Below, in pieces: positions 27,959-37,197 of a DNA stretch of 44,103 nt. The position numbers and the translations under genes are program-made. Positions within the stretch are counted from its first letter, which is position 1. The number at the start of each line of letters is the position of its first letter. The stretch comes from an uncultured Alphaproteobacteria bacterium (GTDB taxonomy: Bacteria; Pseudomonadota; Alphaproteobacteria; Caulobacterales; Aquidulcibacteraceae): contig CADEDG010000003.1 in the NCBI GenBank assembly GCA_902826035.1, positions 1 through 44,103 of the forward strand. Reading direction: 5' to 3'. The notes beneath the pieces were generated by a model. The model saw only the letters and a program-made list of their open reading frames with translations, was not told the origin of the DNA and made no database searches.

Positions 27959-29146
27959 TCACGCCTTTGCCTTCCGCTTGGCAGCGGGCGCAGGCGTGGC
28001 GCGGCGCATGAATTCGTCGAACTTGGGCACCGTGAAGCCGACAAGGCCGCGCTCGGGCGAGTAGGCCATGCCCTTTTTGATCAATTCATCGCGGATTGGC
28101 GCGGCCTGACTCAGGCTCAGATCCATGGAATTGGCGATGTCTGACGAATTCACCGGATCGGGCCCGAACTCGGCCATAGCGCGAGCGTACGCCTTCTGCC
28201 GATCCGTGAGACGCGCGAGCCGCACCTTGAAGATGCCTTCGTCGAGCGCGGCGATGGCGGCCTTCGTCGCGGCTTGCGCGTCCGCCAACGTGATCGGCGA
28301 GCTTCCAGCCTCGTCCCAGCAATGCGAGCCCCAGACCTGCAGAAAGAACGGGTAGCGCCCAGTCTGATCGATCACGTAGTCGAGCGCCGCGGGCTCATAT
28401 TCGACATCCTCGCGCAACGCCGGAGCGGCAAGCGCGTGGCGCGCGCTCTTGGGATCGAGTTGGCCGATCGGAGGATAGTCGAACAGGCGTTCTGCATAGG
28501 ACTTCGCGTCGCCAGCGAGCTTCGCCAGCTGCGGCAGGCCGGCGCCAAACAACAGCAACGGCAATTGTCGTTGCGAGATCTTGTGCAGCGCCATGATCAG
28601 GGCCGAGAGCTCGCCCTTCTGCAGATACTGAATTTCATCAACCAGCAACACGATCGCCGCGCCGCGCTTCTTCGCGGCGTCGCCGATGGCGACGAACAGA
28701 TCCGTGAGGTCGATGGCGAGATCGCCGGTGGCAGGCGAGCCGGCGAGGCTGAAATCGACATCGCCAACGCTGGCCTTGAACATGCTGGCGAAGGCGCGCA
28801 GCGAATTGAACGCGCGTTGCAGATCGGAACTGGTTTTCTTCACCCGGTCGAGCCGGTGCAGAACATGCTGCAATTGCGGCGCGAGCTGCTGGGCGAGGGT
28901 TTTGTCGGGATCGATTTCCAGGAGCGCGGTTTGGCACCCGTTCTCTTCCGCGATCGCTTCGAACGCGTTGAGCAGGACGGTTTTGCCGACCCCGCGCAGT
29001 CCCAGCATGATCAGGCTTTTTGCCTGCCTGCCGTTCTTGGCGCGAACAATGGCGACGCGGGCCTGCTCGATCAGATCGTCACGGCCCGCGAGTTCGCGGG
29101 GAGGGACCCCGGCGCCGGGATTGTAGGGGTTGTGGGTCGCGCGCAT
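27959..29146 (-). CDS. AAA-type ATP-binding protein with C-terminal winged helix
   Basis: 395 residues. Walker A at [14 protein letters not shown] (about residues 48-60), Walker [15 protein letters not shown] with the sensor-1 region [30 protein letters not shown], then an alpha-helical lid ([28 protein letters not shown]) and a C-terminal winged-helix region ([58 protein letters not shown]) ending in a Lys/Ala tail. The build is that of Orc1/Cdc6-like or archaeal-type ATPases of unknown task. It separates rph and hrcA, neighbours in many alphaproteobacteria. ATG 29146 lacks a Shine-Dalgarno; the mRNA may be leaderless. Confidence 0.85.
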   Translation of the reverse strand: MRATHNPYNPGAGVPPRELAGRDDLIEQARVAIVRAKNGRQAKSLIMLGLRGVGKTVLLNAFEAIAEENGCQTALLEIDPDKTLAQQLAPQLQHVLHRLDRVKKTSSDLQRAFNSLRAFASMFKASVGDVDFSLAGSPATGDLAIDLTDLFVAIGDAAKKRGAAIVLLVDEIQYLQKGELSALIMALHKISQRQLPLLLFGAGLPQLAKLAGDAKSYAERLFDYPPIGQLDPKSARHALAAPALREDVEYEPAALDYVIDQTGRYPFFLQVWGSHCWDEAGSSPITLADAQAATKAAIAALDEGIFKVRLARLTDRQKAYARAMAEFGPDPVNSSDIANSMDLSLSQAAPIRDELIKKGMAYSPERGLVGFTVPKFDEFMRRATPAPAAKRKAKA

Positions 29147-29174
29147 AGTTTTGTTATTCGTTATTATGCCAATC

Positions 29175-29330
29175 AAACCAAACAAAGCTATAGAAGCCTA
29201 TGGCCTTTTAGGCCGAGTCGCCCAAACATCCAGCCTCGACTTAAGCTCCAATTTGCGCCATGGCCGTCGCCACCCCCAATAGGAATGTTTGGGTAAGTTA
29301 TGGCGAATACAGCGAACTAAACCAAATAAA
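29175..29330. promoter_or_regulatory. CCAAAC motif array between ATPase and rph genes
   Basis: AAACCAAACAAA (29175-29186) recurs as AAACCAAATAAA (29319-29330). CCCAAACAT (29221-29229) is matched by its exact reverse complement ATGTTTGGG (29285-29293). Together four copies of a CCAAA[C/T]A element lie in the 218-bp gap between divergent genes. The ATPase-proximal part (29150-29210) is strongly A+T-rich. A short GCCTA/TAGGC inverted repeat lies at 29196-29213. Likely operator or promoter sites; the regulator is unknown. Confidence 0.45.
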
Positions 29331-29364
29331 CCTATCGCGCGAGCAAAGCACCCCAGGAGACCCA

Positions 29365-30078
<714 letters not shown>

Positions 30079-30083
30079 CCCAC

Positions 30084-30443
30084 GTGCGTTTCTCCATCGC
30101 CGCGCGGCTCAAAAGTTTCACTCATGCCTTCGAGGGCTTCGCCTTCATGTTGCGTACGCAGCACAATGCGTGGCTGCACCTGATCGCCACGGTTAGCGTG
30201 ATTGCTGCGGGGCTTGCGCTCGAAGTCAGCGCGAACGACTGGCGTTGGCTGATTGCGGCCATGGCGCTGGTCTGGCTGGCGGAGGCGATCAACACCGCGT
30301 TCGAGCATTTGTGCGACGTGGTGTCGCCTGAGTTTCACCCCTCGGTGAAGCGCGCCAAGGACATCGCCGCCGCCGCCGTGCTGGTAAGCGCGATCGCAGC
30401 GGCGCTGATTGGTGCGATCACCTTTGCGCCTCACATTCCTTAG
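30084..30443 (+). CDS. dgkA: Diacylglycerol kinase (prokaryotic DgkA family)
   Basis: Integral membrane lipid kinase, 119 residues, from GTG 30084. Three hydrophobic segments; the hallmark EAINTAFEHLCDVVSPEFHPSVKRAKDIAAAAVLVSA carries the catalytic Glu and the conserved Asn, Asp, His and Lys-x-x-Lys-Asp residues. It phosphorylates diacylglycerol, or undecaprenol in some bacteria, at the inner membrane. It follows rph by five bases and precedes an unknown gene by eight, an apparent operon. Confidence 0.93.
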   Translation: MRFSIAARLKSFTHAFEGFAFMLRTQHNAWLHLIATVSVIAAGLALEVSANDWRWLIAAMALVWLAEAINTAFEHLCDVVSPEFHPSVKRAKDIAAAAVLVSAIAAALIGAITFAPHIP

Positions 30444-30451
30444 GAGCGGCC

Positions 30452-30961
30452 ATGATTGAAAAGTTGCTCGGCGCCGGCGCTGTCACTCGAATTGCGCGAG
30501 TCGGCTACGCCCCTTTCGAGGGCGACGATCCGATCGAGATTTCGTTCGAAAATGGCGCTGTGTTCAACGTTGATATTGGTTTCGAAGGCGCAACCGACAT
30601 TGTCATACGTGAGGGGACGCTGTTGGAAACAGCCTATGGCCACCTCCGCATAGATGAGCCCGATGCGTACAAGGCTATCGCACGAGATTGGTCGGGCGAA
30701 GACGTCGATCTAGCTTGGCTAATCGGCGCGACGCTTGCGAATCCACGCCGCTTGGCGATGACCAGTCCATACCGCGTCGATGTTGGTTACGTGTTCTCCG
30801 CGAACGGTCGCGATTTCGCTCTCTTCGGCGAAGCTGATTTCATCTACGCTAACGAATTGAGCGACGGCGGCAATGAAGGATTCGCGCTCGAAATCGGCGC
30901 GCCTTATTCCGCCGCCTTGTCCGCCGCTTCAAGCTCGGCATCGTTGGCGCTCGGTTCGTAG
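30452..30961 (+). CDS. Unknown protein, 169 residues
   Basis: Good start: AGGAG five bases before ATG 30452, eight bases after dgkA. No family recognised. No signal peptide or membrane segment. A beta-rich N-terminal part (EGDDPIEISFENGAVFNVDIGFEGATDIVIREG) and a middle region with IARDWSGEDVDLAWLIGATLANPRRL. The last 19 residues are a low-complexity Ala/Ser stretch read from the strand opposite the HTH gene, overlapping it by 58 bases; the original stop may have been lost. Possibly a small cytosolic beta-domain protein with an unknown partner. Confidence 0.7.
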   Translation: MIEKLLGAGAVTRIARVGYAPFEGDDPIEISFENGAVFNVDIGFEGATDIVIREGTLLETAYGHLRIDEPDAYKAIARDWSGEDVDLAWLIGATLANPRRLAMTSPYRVDVGYVFSANGRDFALFGEADFIYANELSDGGNEGFALEIGAPYSAALSAASSSASLALGS

Positions 30962-31152
30962 CCCAGCAGCTCACCCGGCTGGCATTGCAGCACGCGGCAG
31001 AGTGCGTTCAGCGTGGAAAAGCGGATCGCCTTGGCCTTGCCGGTTTTCAGGATCGAGAGATTTGCGAGCGTAACGCCGACCTTCTCGCTCAGATCGGTCA
31101 GCGACATGCGCCGCTCCAGCAGAATGCGATCGAGGGTGACGCGGATCGCCAT
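30904..31152 (-). CDS. HTH transcriptional regulator (Cro/C1-type, YozG-like)
   Basis: 82-residue single-domain Xre-family DNA-binding protein. Helix-turn-helix: RMSLTDLSEKVGVTLANLSILKTGKAKAIRFSTLNALCRVLQCQPGELLGYEP, then a short acidic tail. This pattern is that of small YozG-type regulators that pair with DUF2975 membrane proteins. Its ATG 31152 overlaps the stop of such a protein (TGATG), which supports the pairing. It probably controls its own operon; two small palindromes lie upstream of the DUF2975 start. Confidence 0.9.
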   Translation of the reverse strand: MAIRVTLDRILLERRMSLTDLSEKVGVTLANLSILKTGKAKAIRFSTLNALCRVLQCQPGELLGYEPSANDAELEAADKAAE

Positions 31153-31757
31153 CAGATGGTGAGCTCCTGCTCTTCCTTCATCCGCGCGCCTTCGCGGAAC
31201 ACTTCAGCGAGTACGATTAAGATCGCGATCGACATCCAGGTGGAGAAATCGATGCTGAAGTCAAAATCCGGATCGACATTGTTGGGCGTTCCCACCGCTG
31301 CAAACACCGCTGCGAGCATTCCCATCAGCACGAAACGCGCGATCTCGATCGTGAGCATGGTGATCCAGATGATGCGCAGATGGGTGGCGTTCTCGCGCCG
31401 GAACGGCTCGCCGGAGGTAAAGCTCGCGAACAGCCGGCGCAATCGGTCTACAATGATCAAGCCGCCACCAACCGCCACCGCGCCGATGAGCAGGGCTGGT
31501 GCGACGACCGGCCAAGCCTGGGTGACGTTGTCATAAACAACCAAAGCCCCCTCATCGGTCTCGATCTGGATGCCGCCGTCGGCGGCATCGAGGAACCCGG
31601 CGGGATCGATGATCCCTGCCGCGGTCAGGCTGAGGACGGCGCAATAACTCAGGGCCGCCAGCGCGAGCGCGCCGAGCGCCACCCAAAGTAGAATCCAGAC
31701 AATGGTAAGCGCCACCTGGACAAAAGAGGCGACCGAGCCTTTTCCGAGCGCTTTCAC
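31152..31757 (-). CDS. DUF2975 membrane protein
   Basis: 201 residues with four membrane segments (about 13-40, 85-105, 125-155 and 170-185), of the DUF2975 type often found beside YozG-like regulators. The region between the first two helices is acidic (DAADGGIQIETDEGALVVYDN) and lies outside or in the periplasm. A conserved-looking block LRRLFASFTSGEPFRRENATHLRIIW precedes the third helix. Function unknown; possibly a membrane sensor that holds or releases the paired regulator (inference). Translationally coupled to the regulator gene. Confidence 0.86.
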   Translation of the reverse strand: MKALGKGSVASFVQVALTIVWILLWVALGALALAALSYCAVLSLTAAGIIDPAGFLDAADGGIQIETDEGALVVYDNVTQAWPVVAPALLIGAVAVGGGLIIVDRLRRLFASFTSGEPFRRENATHLRIIWITMLTIEIARFVLMGMLAAVFAAVGTPNNVDPDFDFSIDFSTWMSIAILIVLAEVFREGARMKEEQELTI

Positions 31758-31776
31758 CGGGGACTGCCTCCCAAAA

Positions 31777-31805
31777 ACCCAGCCTATTGGGTATTTATTG
31801 ATAAA
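31777..31805. promoter_or_regulatory. Palindromes in the DUF2975/rdgB intergenic region
   Basis: ACCCA (31777-31781) and TGGGT (31788-31792) are inverted across six bases; directly beside it TTTAT-TG-ATAAA (31794-31805) is a second inverted repeat. Both lie in the gap between the divergent DUF2975 and rdgB genes and could be operators of the HTH protein. Confidence 0.4.
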
Positions 31806-31846
31806 CGATATAGACCGTGGACGCTTACGTCAAACAAACGTTGCAA

Positions 31847-32437
31847 ATGACCCTCACCGGCCGCCTTGTCGTCGCCAGCCATAATGCCGGGAAGGTCCGG
31901 GAGATCGCGGCGCTGTTGTCACCGTTGGGGCTGGAAGCGGTATCGGCCGAAGAACTGGGGCTCCCCGAGCCTGAGGAGACCGAATCCACTTTCGTAGGCA
32001 ATGCGGCGCTGAAGGCGCGGGCCGCGTGCGAAGCGACGGGATTGCCTGCGCTGGCCGACGACAGCGGCTTGGAGGTCTTCGCCCTGGGCGGCGACCCGGG
32101 GATCTATTCCGCTCGTTGGGCCGGCGAGCGACGGGATTTCTCTCAAGCGATGGAGCGGGTGCGAGGCGAGTTGGACGCGCGGGGCGGAGGCGACCGCTCC
32201 GCGCGCTTCGTCTGCGTGTTGGCACTGGCGCTGCCAGGGGAGGCCATACGCTGCTTCGAAGGCGAAGCGAGGGGCGAGATCGTGTGGCCGCCGCGCGGGG
32301 GCTTTGGCTTCGGCTACGATCCCATCTTTCAGCCGCATGGTCAGGACCGCACTTTTGGAGAAATGCACCACGACGAAAAGCTGCCGCTAACGCACCGCGC
32401 CCGCGCCTTCGAAAAACTGCTCGCTGCGATCGCATGA
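31847..32437 (+). CDS. rdgB: RdgB/HAM1 family dITP/XTP pyrophosphatase
   Basis: Removes non-canonical purine nucleoside triphosphates (ITP, dITP, XTP). 196 residues from ATG 31847; a GTG at 31817 would add ten residues and cannot be excluded. Family motifs: [42 protein letters not shown] with the catalytic Asp residues, [11 protein letters not shown], and [22 protein letters not shown]. Its stop overlaps the hemW ATG (ATGA), a common pairing. Confidence 0.95.
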   Translation: MTLTGRLVVASHNAGKVREIAALLSPLGLEAVSAEELGLPEPEETESTFVGNAALKARAACEATGLPALADDSGLEVFALGGDPGIYSARWAGERRDFSQAMERVRGELDARGGGDRSARFVCVLALALPGEAIRCFEGEARGEIVWPPRGGFGFGYDPIFQPHGQDRTFGEMHHDEKLPLTHRARAFEKLLAAIA

Positions 32438-33567
32438 GTGGCTTTGGCATCTATGTTCACTGGCCGTATTGCGCGCACGTCTGCCCTTATTGCGATTTCA
32501 ATGTGTACCGTTACCGAGGGCACGATCACGATCTTTTGCTCGAAGCGATCTGCGCCGACTTGCGTGGGCACGCCTCTCGCTTTGGCAAACGCGAGGCAGG
32601 CAGCCTGTTTCTCGGCGGCGGAACACCCAGCCTGCTCGCAGGCCGCGACATCGAAAGATTGGTCGAGGCGGCCGATGATGCATTCGGGCTGGCGGCGGAT
32701 TGCGAGGTCACGCTCGAGGCCAATCCGGAGGATGTTGTACTCTTCGCCGAGCAGGCTTCAGCCGGCGTCACCCGATTCTCCATCGGCGTTCAGGCGCTGG
32801 ACGATGCTTCCCTCATGGCGCTGGGGCGGCGCCATGGCGTCGCCGCCGGCGTGCGCGCGGTGGAGGCGGCGGCGGCAACGGGCAAGCGCGTATCGTTTGA
32901 CCTTATCTATGCGCGGGAAGGGCACGGCGTGGCCGACTGGCGGCGAGAACTCATTGCGGCTTTTTCTCTGCCGGCTGAGCATGTCTCGCTCTATCAGCTC
33001 ACCATCGAACCCGACACCGCGTTCGCGCGCCGCGCCGCGCGCGGGATGCTGACGCCGCCGGACGCGGATGCTAGTGCTGCACTTTATGAGGCTACTCAGG
33101 AAGTTTGCGACGCCGCTGGATTTCCCGCGTACGAGATTTCAAATCACGCGCGAACCTCGCCGGCGCGCTCGCGGCACAATCTACTCTATTGGCGTAGTCA
33201 TGACTGGTTGGGGATTGGGCCGGGAGCGCACGGGCGCGTGAGCGATGGCGTCCGGCGCCTTGCGACTGAAGCGCATGCTCGGCCCCGAGACTATGCCGGC
33301 GCCGTCAACGCGCATGGGGTCGGTTGGCTGAGCGACATTGAACTCAATGGCGAGGAGATCGCCGACGAATTGTTGATCATGGGGCTGCGCACCGACGAGG
33401 GCGTCGATCTGGATCGCTTTGCTGAACTCCGCGCAAAGCCAGTTAACCCGGACGCGGTTGCCTGGCTTGCAGAGCAGGGTCTGCTCGCGCTCGACGGCGC
33501 CCGCGCTCGGCTAACAGCGCGGGGCCGCCTGCTTGCAAACAAGATCGCCGCTGAACTGGCGTCCTAA
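32434..33567 (+). CDS. hemW: HemW radical SAM haem chaperone (HemN-like)
   Basis: 377-residue radical SAM protein. The [4Fe-4S] motif CAHVCPYC has the HemN/HemW C-x3-C-x2-C spacing at residues 13, 17 and 20; GGGTPSLL is the SAM-binding loop, followed by EANPEDV and [15 protein letters not shown]. HemW is thought to deliver haem to acceptor proteins and lacks coproporphyrinogen oxidase activity; older annotations call it HemN. Position next to rdgB is widely conserved and separates it from true HemN. ATG overlaps the rdgB stop; the 3' end overlaps the next gene by four bases. Confidence 0.94.
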   Translation: MSGFGIYVHWPYCAHVCPYCDFNVYRYRGHDHDLLLEAICADLRGHASRFGKREAGSLFLGGGTPSLLAGRDIERLVEAADDAFGLAADCEVTLEANPEDVVLFAEQASAGVTRFSIGVQALDDASLMALGRRHGVAAGVRAVEAAAATGKRVSFDLIYAREGHGVADWRRELIAAFSLPAEHVSLYQLTIEPDTAFARRAARGMLTPPDADASAALYEATQEVCDAAGFPAYEISNHARTSPARSRHNLLYWRSHDWLGIGPGAHGRVSDGVRRLATEAHARPRDYAGAVNAHGVGWLSDIELNGEEIADELLIMGLRTDEGVDLDRFAELRAKPVNPDAVAWLAEQGLLALDGARARLTARGRLLANKIAAELAS

Positions 33568-34583
33568 GGTTGAATTGGCGCCGGGCCGCCATTGCCTTGC
33601 GGGCGACGGGTGGGGGGCGGGCAGCGCCCCATCGTCAGCGCGGCCGCGGGGATGATTCCGCGATCCCGGAAGGCGACTTGGGCGCGCGCATCGGTGCGCC
33701 AGATGTCGGGACGCAAGGAGCACGAGTGCATGATCCCGCGTTGTGCATCGAGCGCGACCCGTGCGACCCGAGCATGATCGCCGATTTGGCCTTTGTATTC
33801 CATGGCGTACCCGTCTTCGACCATGCGTTGCGCGAGGTCGAATTTCTGGTCGCCGCGCGAAGCTTCGCAATTCACAAGCGGCCGGCCAAAGGTGTCGTCG
33901 GAGCGGTTATTTTTCTCACCCTCGACAGTGCAGGTCACCAGGGCTCCTGTGATCAGTCCCTCCAAGTGACGCGATGATTCCGCGCCGCAGCGGATAATGT
34001 TGGATCCTTGGCGACAAGTTTGATCGCTTTCAGGAGCGTCGATTCCAGCCAGCCGGACCGAAACTTCGCCCATCCAGAGCGTGTCGCCGTCGGCAACATT
34101 CTTGCTGTCTGTGTAGGTGGAGTAGACTTCCTGCTGCGAAACGTCGCCAAAGCCCGTGCCGACGATCGCCATGGCGAGAATGCCACCGAGGATGGCGCCG
34201 ACCATGCCGACCGCGATCGGGCGCGCGATCTTCTCCAAGCCCTCGCCTGGTGTGAAAGCCGCGAGCGCGAGAATGCCCAAGAGGCCGCCAATGATCAGGA
34301 AGAGATCGAGCAACGGCAGCACAAACCGCGCGATGTGGGGTCCGTTGTGCGAAAACGATTGAGCCAAAACACTTGCGCCCGGGTTGTTCCAATGCGCCGC
34401 CAAATCGCCGAAGGCTCGGAACACGCCGCCGTGATTATCGCTCGCGACCATCACTGATGCGGCGATCAGCATGACCATGCCGCTGCCCCAAACGACGCCG
34501 CGTATCCAGAGCGCCCATTGCCGGGTGCTGACCAGGAACAGAATGAGCGCCGCAATCAGCAGCACGAAAGCAAAAGCAGCCAT
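33564..34583 (-). CDS. Membrane protein with C-terminal thermonuclease-like (SNase) domain
   Basis: 339 residues. N-terminal membrane region with four hydrophobic segments (about 1-20, 25-48, 86-110, 122-142), then an SNase-like fold (about 160-295): VADGDTLWMGEVSVRLAGIDAPESDQTC, ALVTCTVEGEKNNRSDDTFGRPLVNC, DLAQRMVEDGYAM. The GIDAPE and FGRPL segments match staphylococcal-nuclease-type proteins; the first Asp/Arg active-site positions (D in ADGDT, R in VRLAGIDAPE) look present. The tail is Pro/Arg-rich. Whether the nuclease faces the periplasm is inferred. Overlaps hemW stop by four bases. Confidence 0.82.
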   Translation of the reverse strand: MAAFAFVLLIAALILFLVSTRQWALWIRGVVWGSGMVMLIAASVMVASDNHGGVFRAFGDLAAHWNNPGASVLAQSFSHNGPHIARFVLPLLDLFLIIGGLLGILALAAFTPGEGLEKIARPIAVGMVGAILGGILAMAIVGTGFGDVSQQEVYSTYTDSKNVADGDTLWMGEVSVRLAGIDAPESDQTCRQGSNIIRCGAESSRHLEGLITGALVTCTVEGEKNNRSDDTFGRPLVNCEASRGDQKFDLAQRMVEDGYAMEYKGQIGDHARVARVALDAQRGIMHSCSLRPDIWRTDARAQVAFRDRGIIPAAALTMGRCPPPTRRPQGNGGPAPIQP

Positions 34584-34662
34584 GTCGAAATCCCCTCTGG
34601 GGAGGGAGACTAGCGGGGCCGGGCGCGGCGTTCAACACCGAACCTCGCGCCAGCTGCGAGCT

Positions 34663-35898
34663 TCAGCTCCCCGCTCCGGGGAATCGCCGGGGCGCGGCAT
34701 CGAGTACGCTGACGCTGTTTTGCCCCACCTCGATAACGGCCAATCCCCGCTGCACAGCCCCTGCGCTGGTAAAGCGGAAAATCCCATCCGACCCCGCAAA
34801 TCCCTCCGGATTTTCGATGGCGAGACGGGTGAGCGCCCGTGCGCCACGCGCTTGCGTCAGCCGCGACGCCAGCGCCACGGCGTCATACCCAAGGCTCGAA
34901 AGGCGCGTCGGCTCGCGGCCGAAAGTGGTCTGGAAGCGGCGCTCGAAGTCCGCGCGCGCAGCCGGATCGGCGGCGACGTACCAGCCGCCCGCCAAGGATG
35001 GTTCGCGCTGAGCGTCCCCCGCCCAGGCGCTGGTTCCAAGGAAGCGCACCGCGGAGCGGTCCACGCCGGCCGAAACCAGGGCGGTTCCGATTGATCGCAG
35101 CGGCGCGCCGCTTTCCGCGATCAGGATCGCTTGCGGCGGCGTCGTGCGCAGCGCCTGTGCAAGGGCGGTGGCTGCTGCGGAAGCCTCCGCGTCGGTGCGG
35201 TTGTACAATTGGACCTGGACGACGGCGATGCCTTGACGAGCCGCCTCCGCGCGCAACGCGATGTCCACTCGGCGGCCATATTCGTTGGATGGCGCTAGCA
35301 GGGCCAATGAGCGAATATTACGGCTTGCGGCGAAGGAGGCGAGCCGGGCAATCTCGTCCTCAAGCTGAAAGCTCAGCAGATAAACGCCGTCCCCGCCCAC
35401 GCTGCGGTCCGAGGAAAATCCAATGACGGGGATGTTGTCGCGCCGGGCGGCGCTGGCGGCGCCGACCACGCCTTCGCGCAACACCGGCCCGACGATGATG
35501 TCGGCGCCGTCGGCGACTAGCGCGCGCGCTGCCGCTGCCGCTGTCGCCTCGTTTGCGCCGGCGTCGCGGGGGATCCGGAGGGTGTTGGGTCCGCCATGAT
35601 CGAACAGCGCGAGTTCCGCTGCGCTATACAATGCCGCCGCTTCTTGCGGGCGCAGGCCGAACGGCAAAAGCAAACCGACGCGAACGATGTCCCGCCCGCG
35701 CATGAACGGCGGCGTCACCCCATCGCGAGCCTGGACCTGGGCCTCGGGTGGCGCGGGAGGAGGAGGCGGGGGAGCGCCCGGGCCGGGCGGCATGGTTGGA
35801 GATGTCGCGCATGCGGCCATCAGCGCAGCCAAAGAAAGCGCAATTCCGGTCTTCACGCTTGGCGTGAGGCGGGTCCGCGCCGATGATTGCTTGGTCAT
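34663..35898 (-). CDS. Penicillin-binding protein activator, LppC/LpoA-like lipoprotein
   Basis: 411 residues. Lipoprotein signal TPSVKTGIALSLAALMAAC (Cys about 30), a Pro-rich linker, then a periplasmic-binding-protein type 1 fold: VRVGLLLPFGLRPQEAAAL, ADIIVGPVLREGVVGAAS, IPVIGFSSDRSVGGDGVYLLSF, LALLAPSNEYGRRVD. This is the LppC/LpoA C-terminal fold, thought to activate peptidoglycan synthase PBP1A. The long N-terminal TPR domain of E. coli LpoA is absent. ATG 35898 has AGGA eight bases upstream and shares its bases with the rsmI start on the other strand. Confidence 0.87.
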   Translation of the reverse strand: MTKQSSARTRLTPSVKTGIALSLAALMAACATSPTMPPGPGAPPPPPPAPPEAQVQARDGVTPPFMRGRDIVRVGLLLPFGLRPQEAAALYSAAELALFDHGGPNTLRIPRDAGANEATAAAAARALVADGADIIVGPVLREGVVGAASAARRDNIPVIGFSSDRSVGGDGVYLLSFQLEDEIARLASFAASRNIRSLALLAPSNEYGRRVDIALRAEAARQGIAVVQVQLYNRTDAEASAAATALAQALRTTPPQAILIAESGAPLRSIGTALVSAGVDRSAVRFLGTSAWAGDAQREPSLAGGWYVAADPAARADFERRFQTTFGREPTRLSSLGYDAVALASRLTQARGARALTRLAIENPEGFAGSDGIFRFTSAGAVQRGLAVIEVGQNSVSVLDAAPRRFPGAGS

Positions 35899-36796
35899 GA
35901 GCAAGTCCTTGCCAGAAACGGAAACCGACGGACGCGAAGGTATCGGGGCCCGTGGACCCAGTCCACCTCCCGAACCGGGCCTTTATGTGGTCGCCACGCC
36001 TATCGGCAATTTGCGCGACATTTCGTTAAGAGCGCTCGATATTTTGGCCGGCGTGTCGCGCGTGTACGCCGAGGACACCCGCGTCGCCCGAAAGCTCCTG
36101 GACGCCTACGGGCTAAAACCCTGGCTGGGCGCCTATCATGACCACAGCGATGAAAGCGCGCGCCGTGAGATCCTTGAAGCGCTGGCGGCGGGGGAGAGTG
36201 TCGCGCTGATATCGGACGCAGGCACGCCGCTCATCTCCGACCCCGGCTTCAAATTGGTGCGGGCGGCCATTGAGGCCGGGTTCAAGGTGGTCCCCATTCC
36301 CGGCGCATGCGCGGCTCTGGCGGGCCTCGTCGCCTCCGGGATGGCGACAGATCGGTTCATGTTCCTGGGCTTTCTGCCGGCGAAGCAGGTTGGCCGGCGC
36401 ACTGCACTCGAAGGAGTGGCCGACATCGACGCGACCTTGGTTGTCTACGAGAGCGGGCCACGCTTGGCGGATAGCTTGGCTGATATGGCCGACATCCTTG
36501 GCGATCGGCCCGCCGCCATAGCACGAGAGCTGACGAAATTGTTTGAGGAGACCAGACGCAGCGCGCTCGCCGCACTTGCGGCGCATTATTCCGGAGCGGG
36601 GCCGCCAAAAGGAGAAATAGTCATAGTGATCGGTCCGCCGCTGCGAACTAAAGTTAGCGACGACGCGCTCGATGCATTTTTGGTGAGCCACTTGTCGGGT
36701 GGCGTGAAAGCGGCGGCGAGCGAAGCCGCGCGTGCTCTCGGTGTTCCCCGGAAGCGGGCATACGCGCGCGCGCTAGCCCTGCGGGACAATGTATGA
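35897..36796 (+). CDS. rsmI: 16S rRNA (cytidine(1402)-2'-O)-methyltransferase
   Basis: Methylates the 2'-OH of C1402 in 16S rRNA, 299 residues. Tetrapyrrole-methylase fold: GLYVVATPIGNLRDISLRAL, VYAEDTRVARKLLDAYG, SVALISDAGTPLISDPGFKLV, VVPIPGACAALAGLVASGM, FMFLGFLPAK. The first 27 residues are a polar extension. ATG 35897 lies on the same CATG as the divergent lipoprotein start. Its stop overlaps the yraN ATG. Confidence 0.95.
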   Translation: MSKSLPETETDGREGIGARGPSPPPEPGLYVVATPIGNLRDISLRALDILAGVSRVYAEDTRVARKLLDAYGLKPWLGAYHDHSDESARREILEALAAGESVALISDAGTPLISDPGFKLVRAAIEAGFKVVPIPGACAALAGLVASGMATDRFMFLGFLPAKQVGRRTALEGVADIDATLVVYESGPRLADSLADMADILGDRPAAIARELTKLFEETRRSALAALAAHYSGAGPPKGEIVIVIGPPLRTKVSDDALDAFLVSHLSGGVKAAASEAARALGVPRKRAYARALALRDNV

Positions 36797-37155
36797 GCCG
36801 TCGCCAAGCCGAACGTCGCGGCAGGGTGAGCGAGTGGATCGCGGCGCTATTCTTGGCCGTGAAGGGGTACCGGATTCTGGGATTGCGGCAGCGCACGCCT
36901 TACGGCGAGGTGGATATCGCCGCTTGGAAACACGGTGTTCTGGTAGTTGTGGAAGTGAAGGCGCGCTCGACCTTCGCCGCCGGGCTCTATGCCGTTACCC
37001 CTCAGGCGCAGGGTCGGATCGCCCGCGCTGCTCAAGTCCTGGCGGGACGTTGGCGGCTTTCAGGCGCGCCGATCCGCTTTGACGTGATTGTCGTCGGCGC
37101 GAGTTTGTTGCCGAAACATGAACGCGGCGCCTGGTTCGACGAACCCACACGATAA
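36793..37155 (+). CDS. yraN: YraN family (UPF0102) protein
   Basis: 120 residues of the UPF0102 family, a PD-(D/E)xK nuclease-like fold. The core GEVDIAAWKHGVLVVVEVKAR carries the Glu/Asp and the Glu-x-Lys catalytic pattern, preceded by RVSEWIAALFLAVKGYRILGLRQRTPYG. Biochemical role unproven; often coupled to rsmI as here (ATGA overlap). In many alphaproteobacteria gshB follows; here a BON-domain gene follows instead. Confidence 0.92.
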   Translation: MSRRQAERRGRVSEWIAALFLAVKGYRILGLRQRTPYGEVDIAAWKHGVLVVVEVKARSTFAAGLYAVTPQAQGRIARAAQVLAGRWRLSGAPIRFDVIVVGASLLPKHERGAWFDEPTR

Positions 37156-37197
37156 TTAAACAGACCGAAACGTTCGCTGAGGCAAGGATGCCAGATC

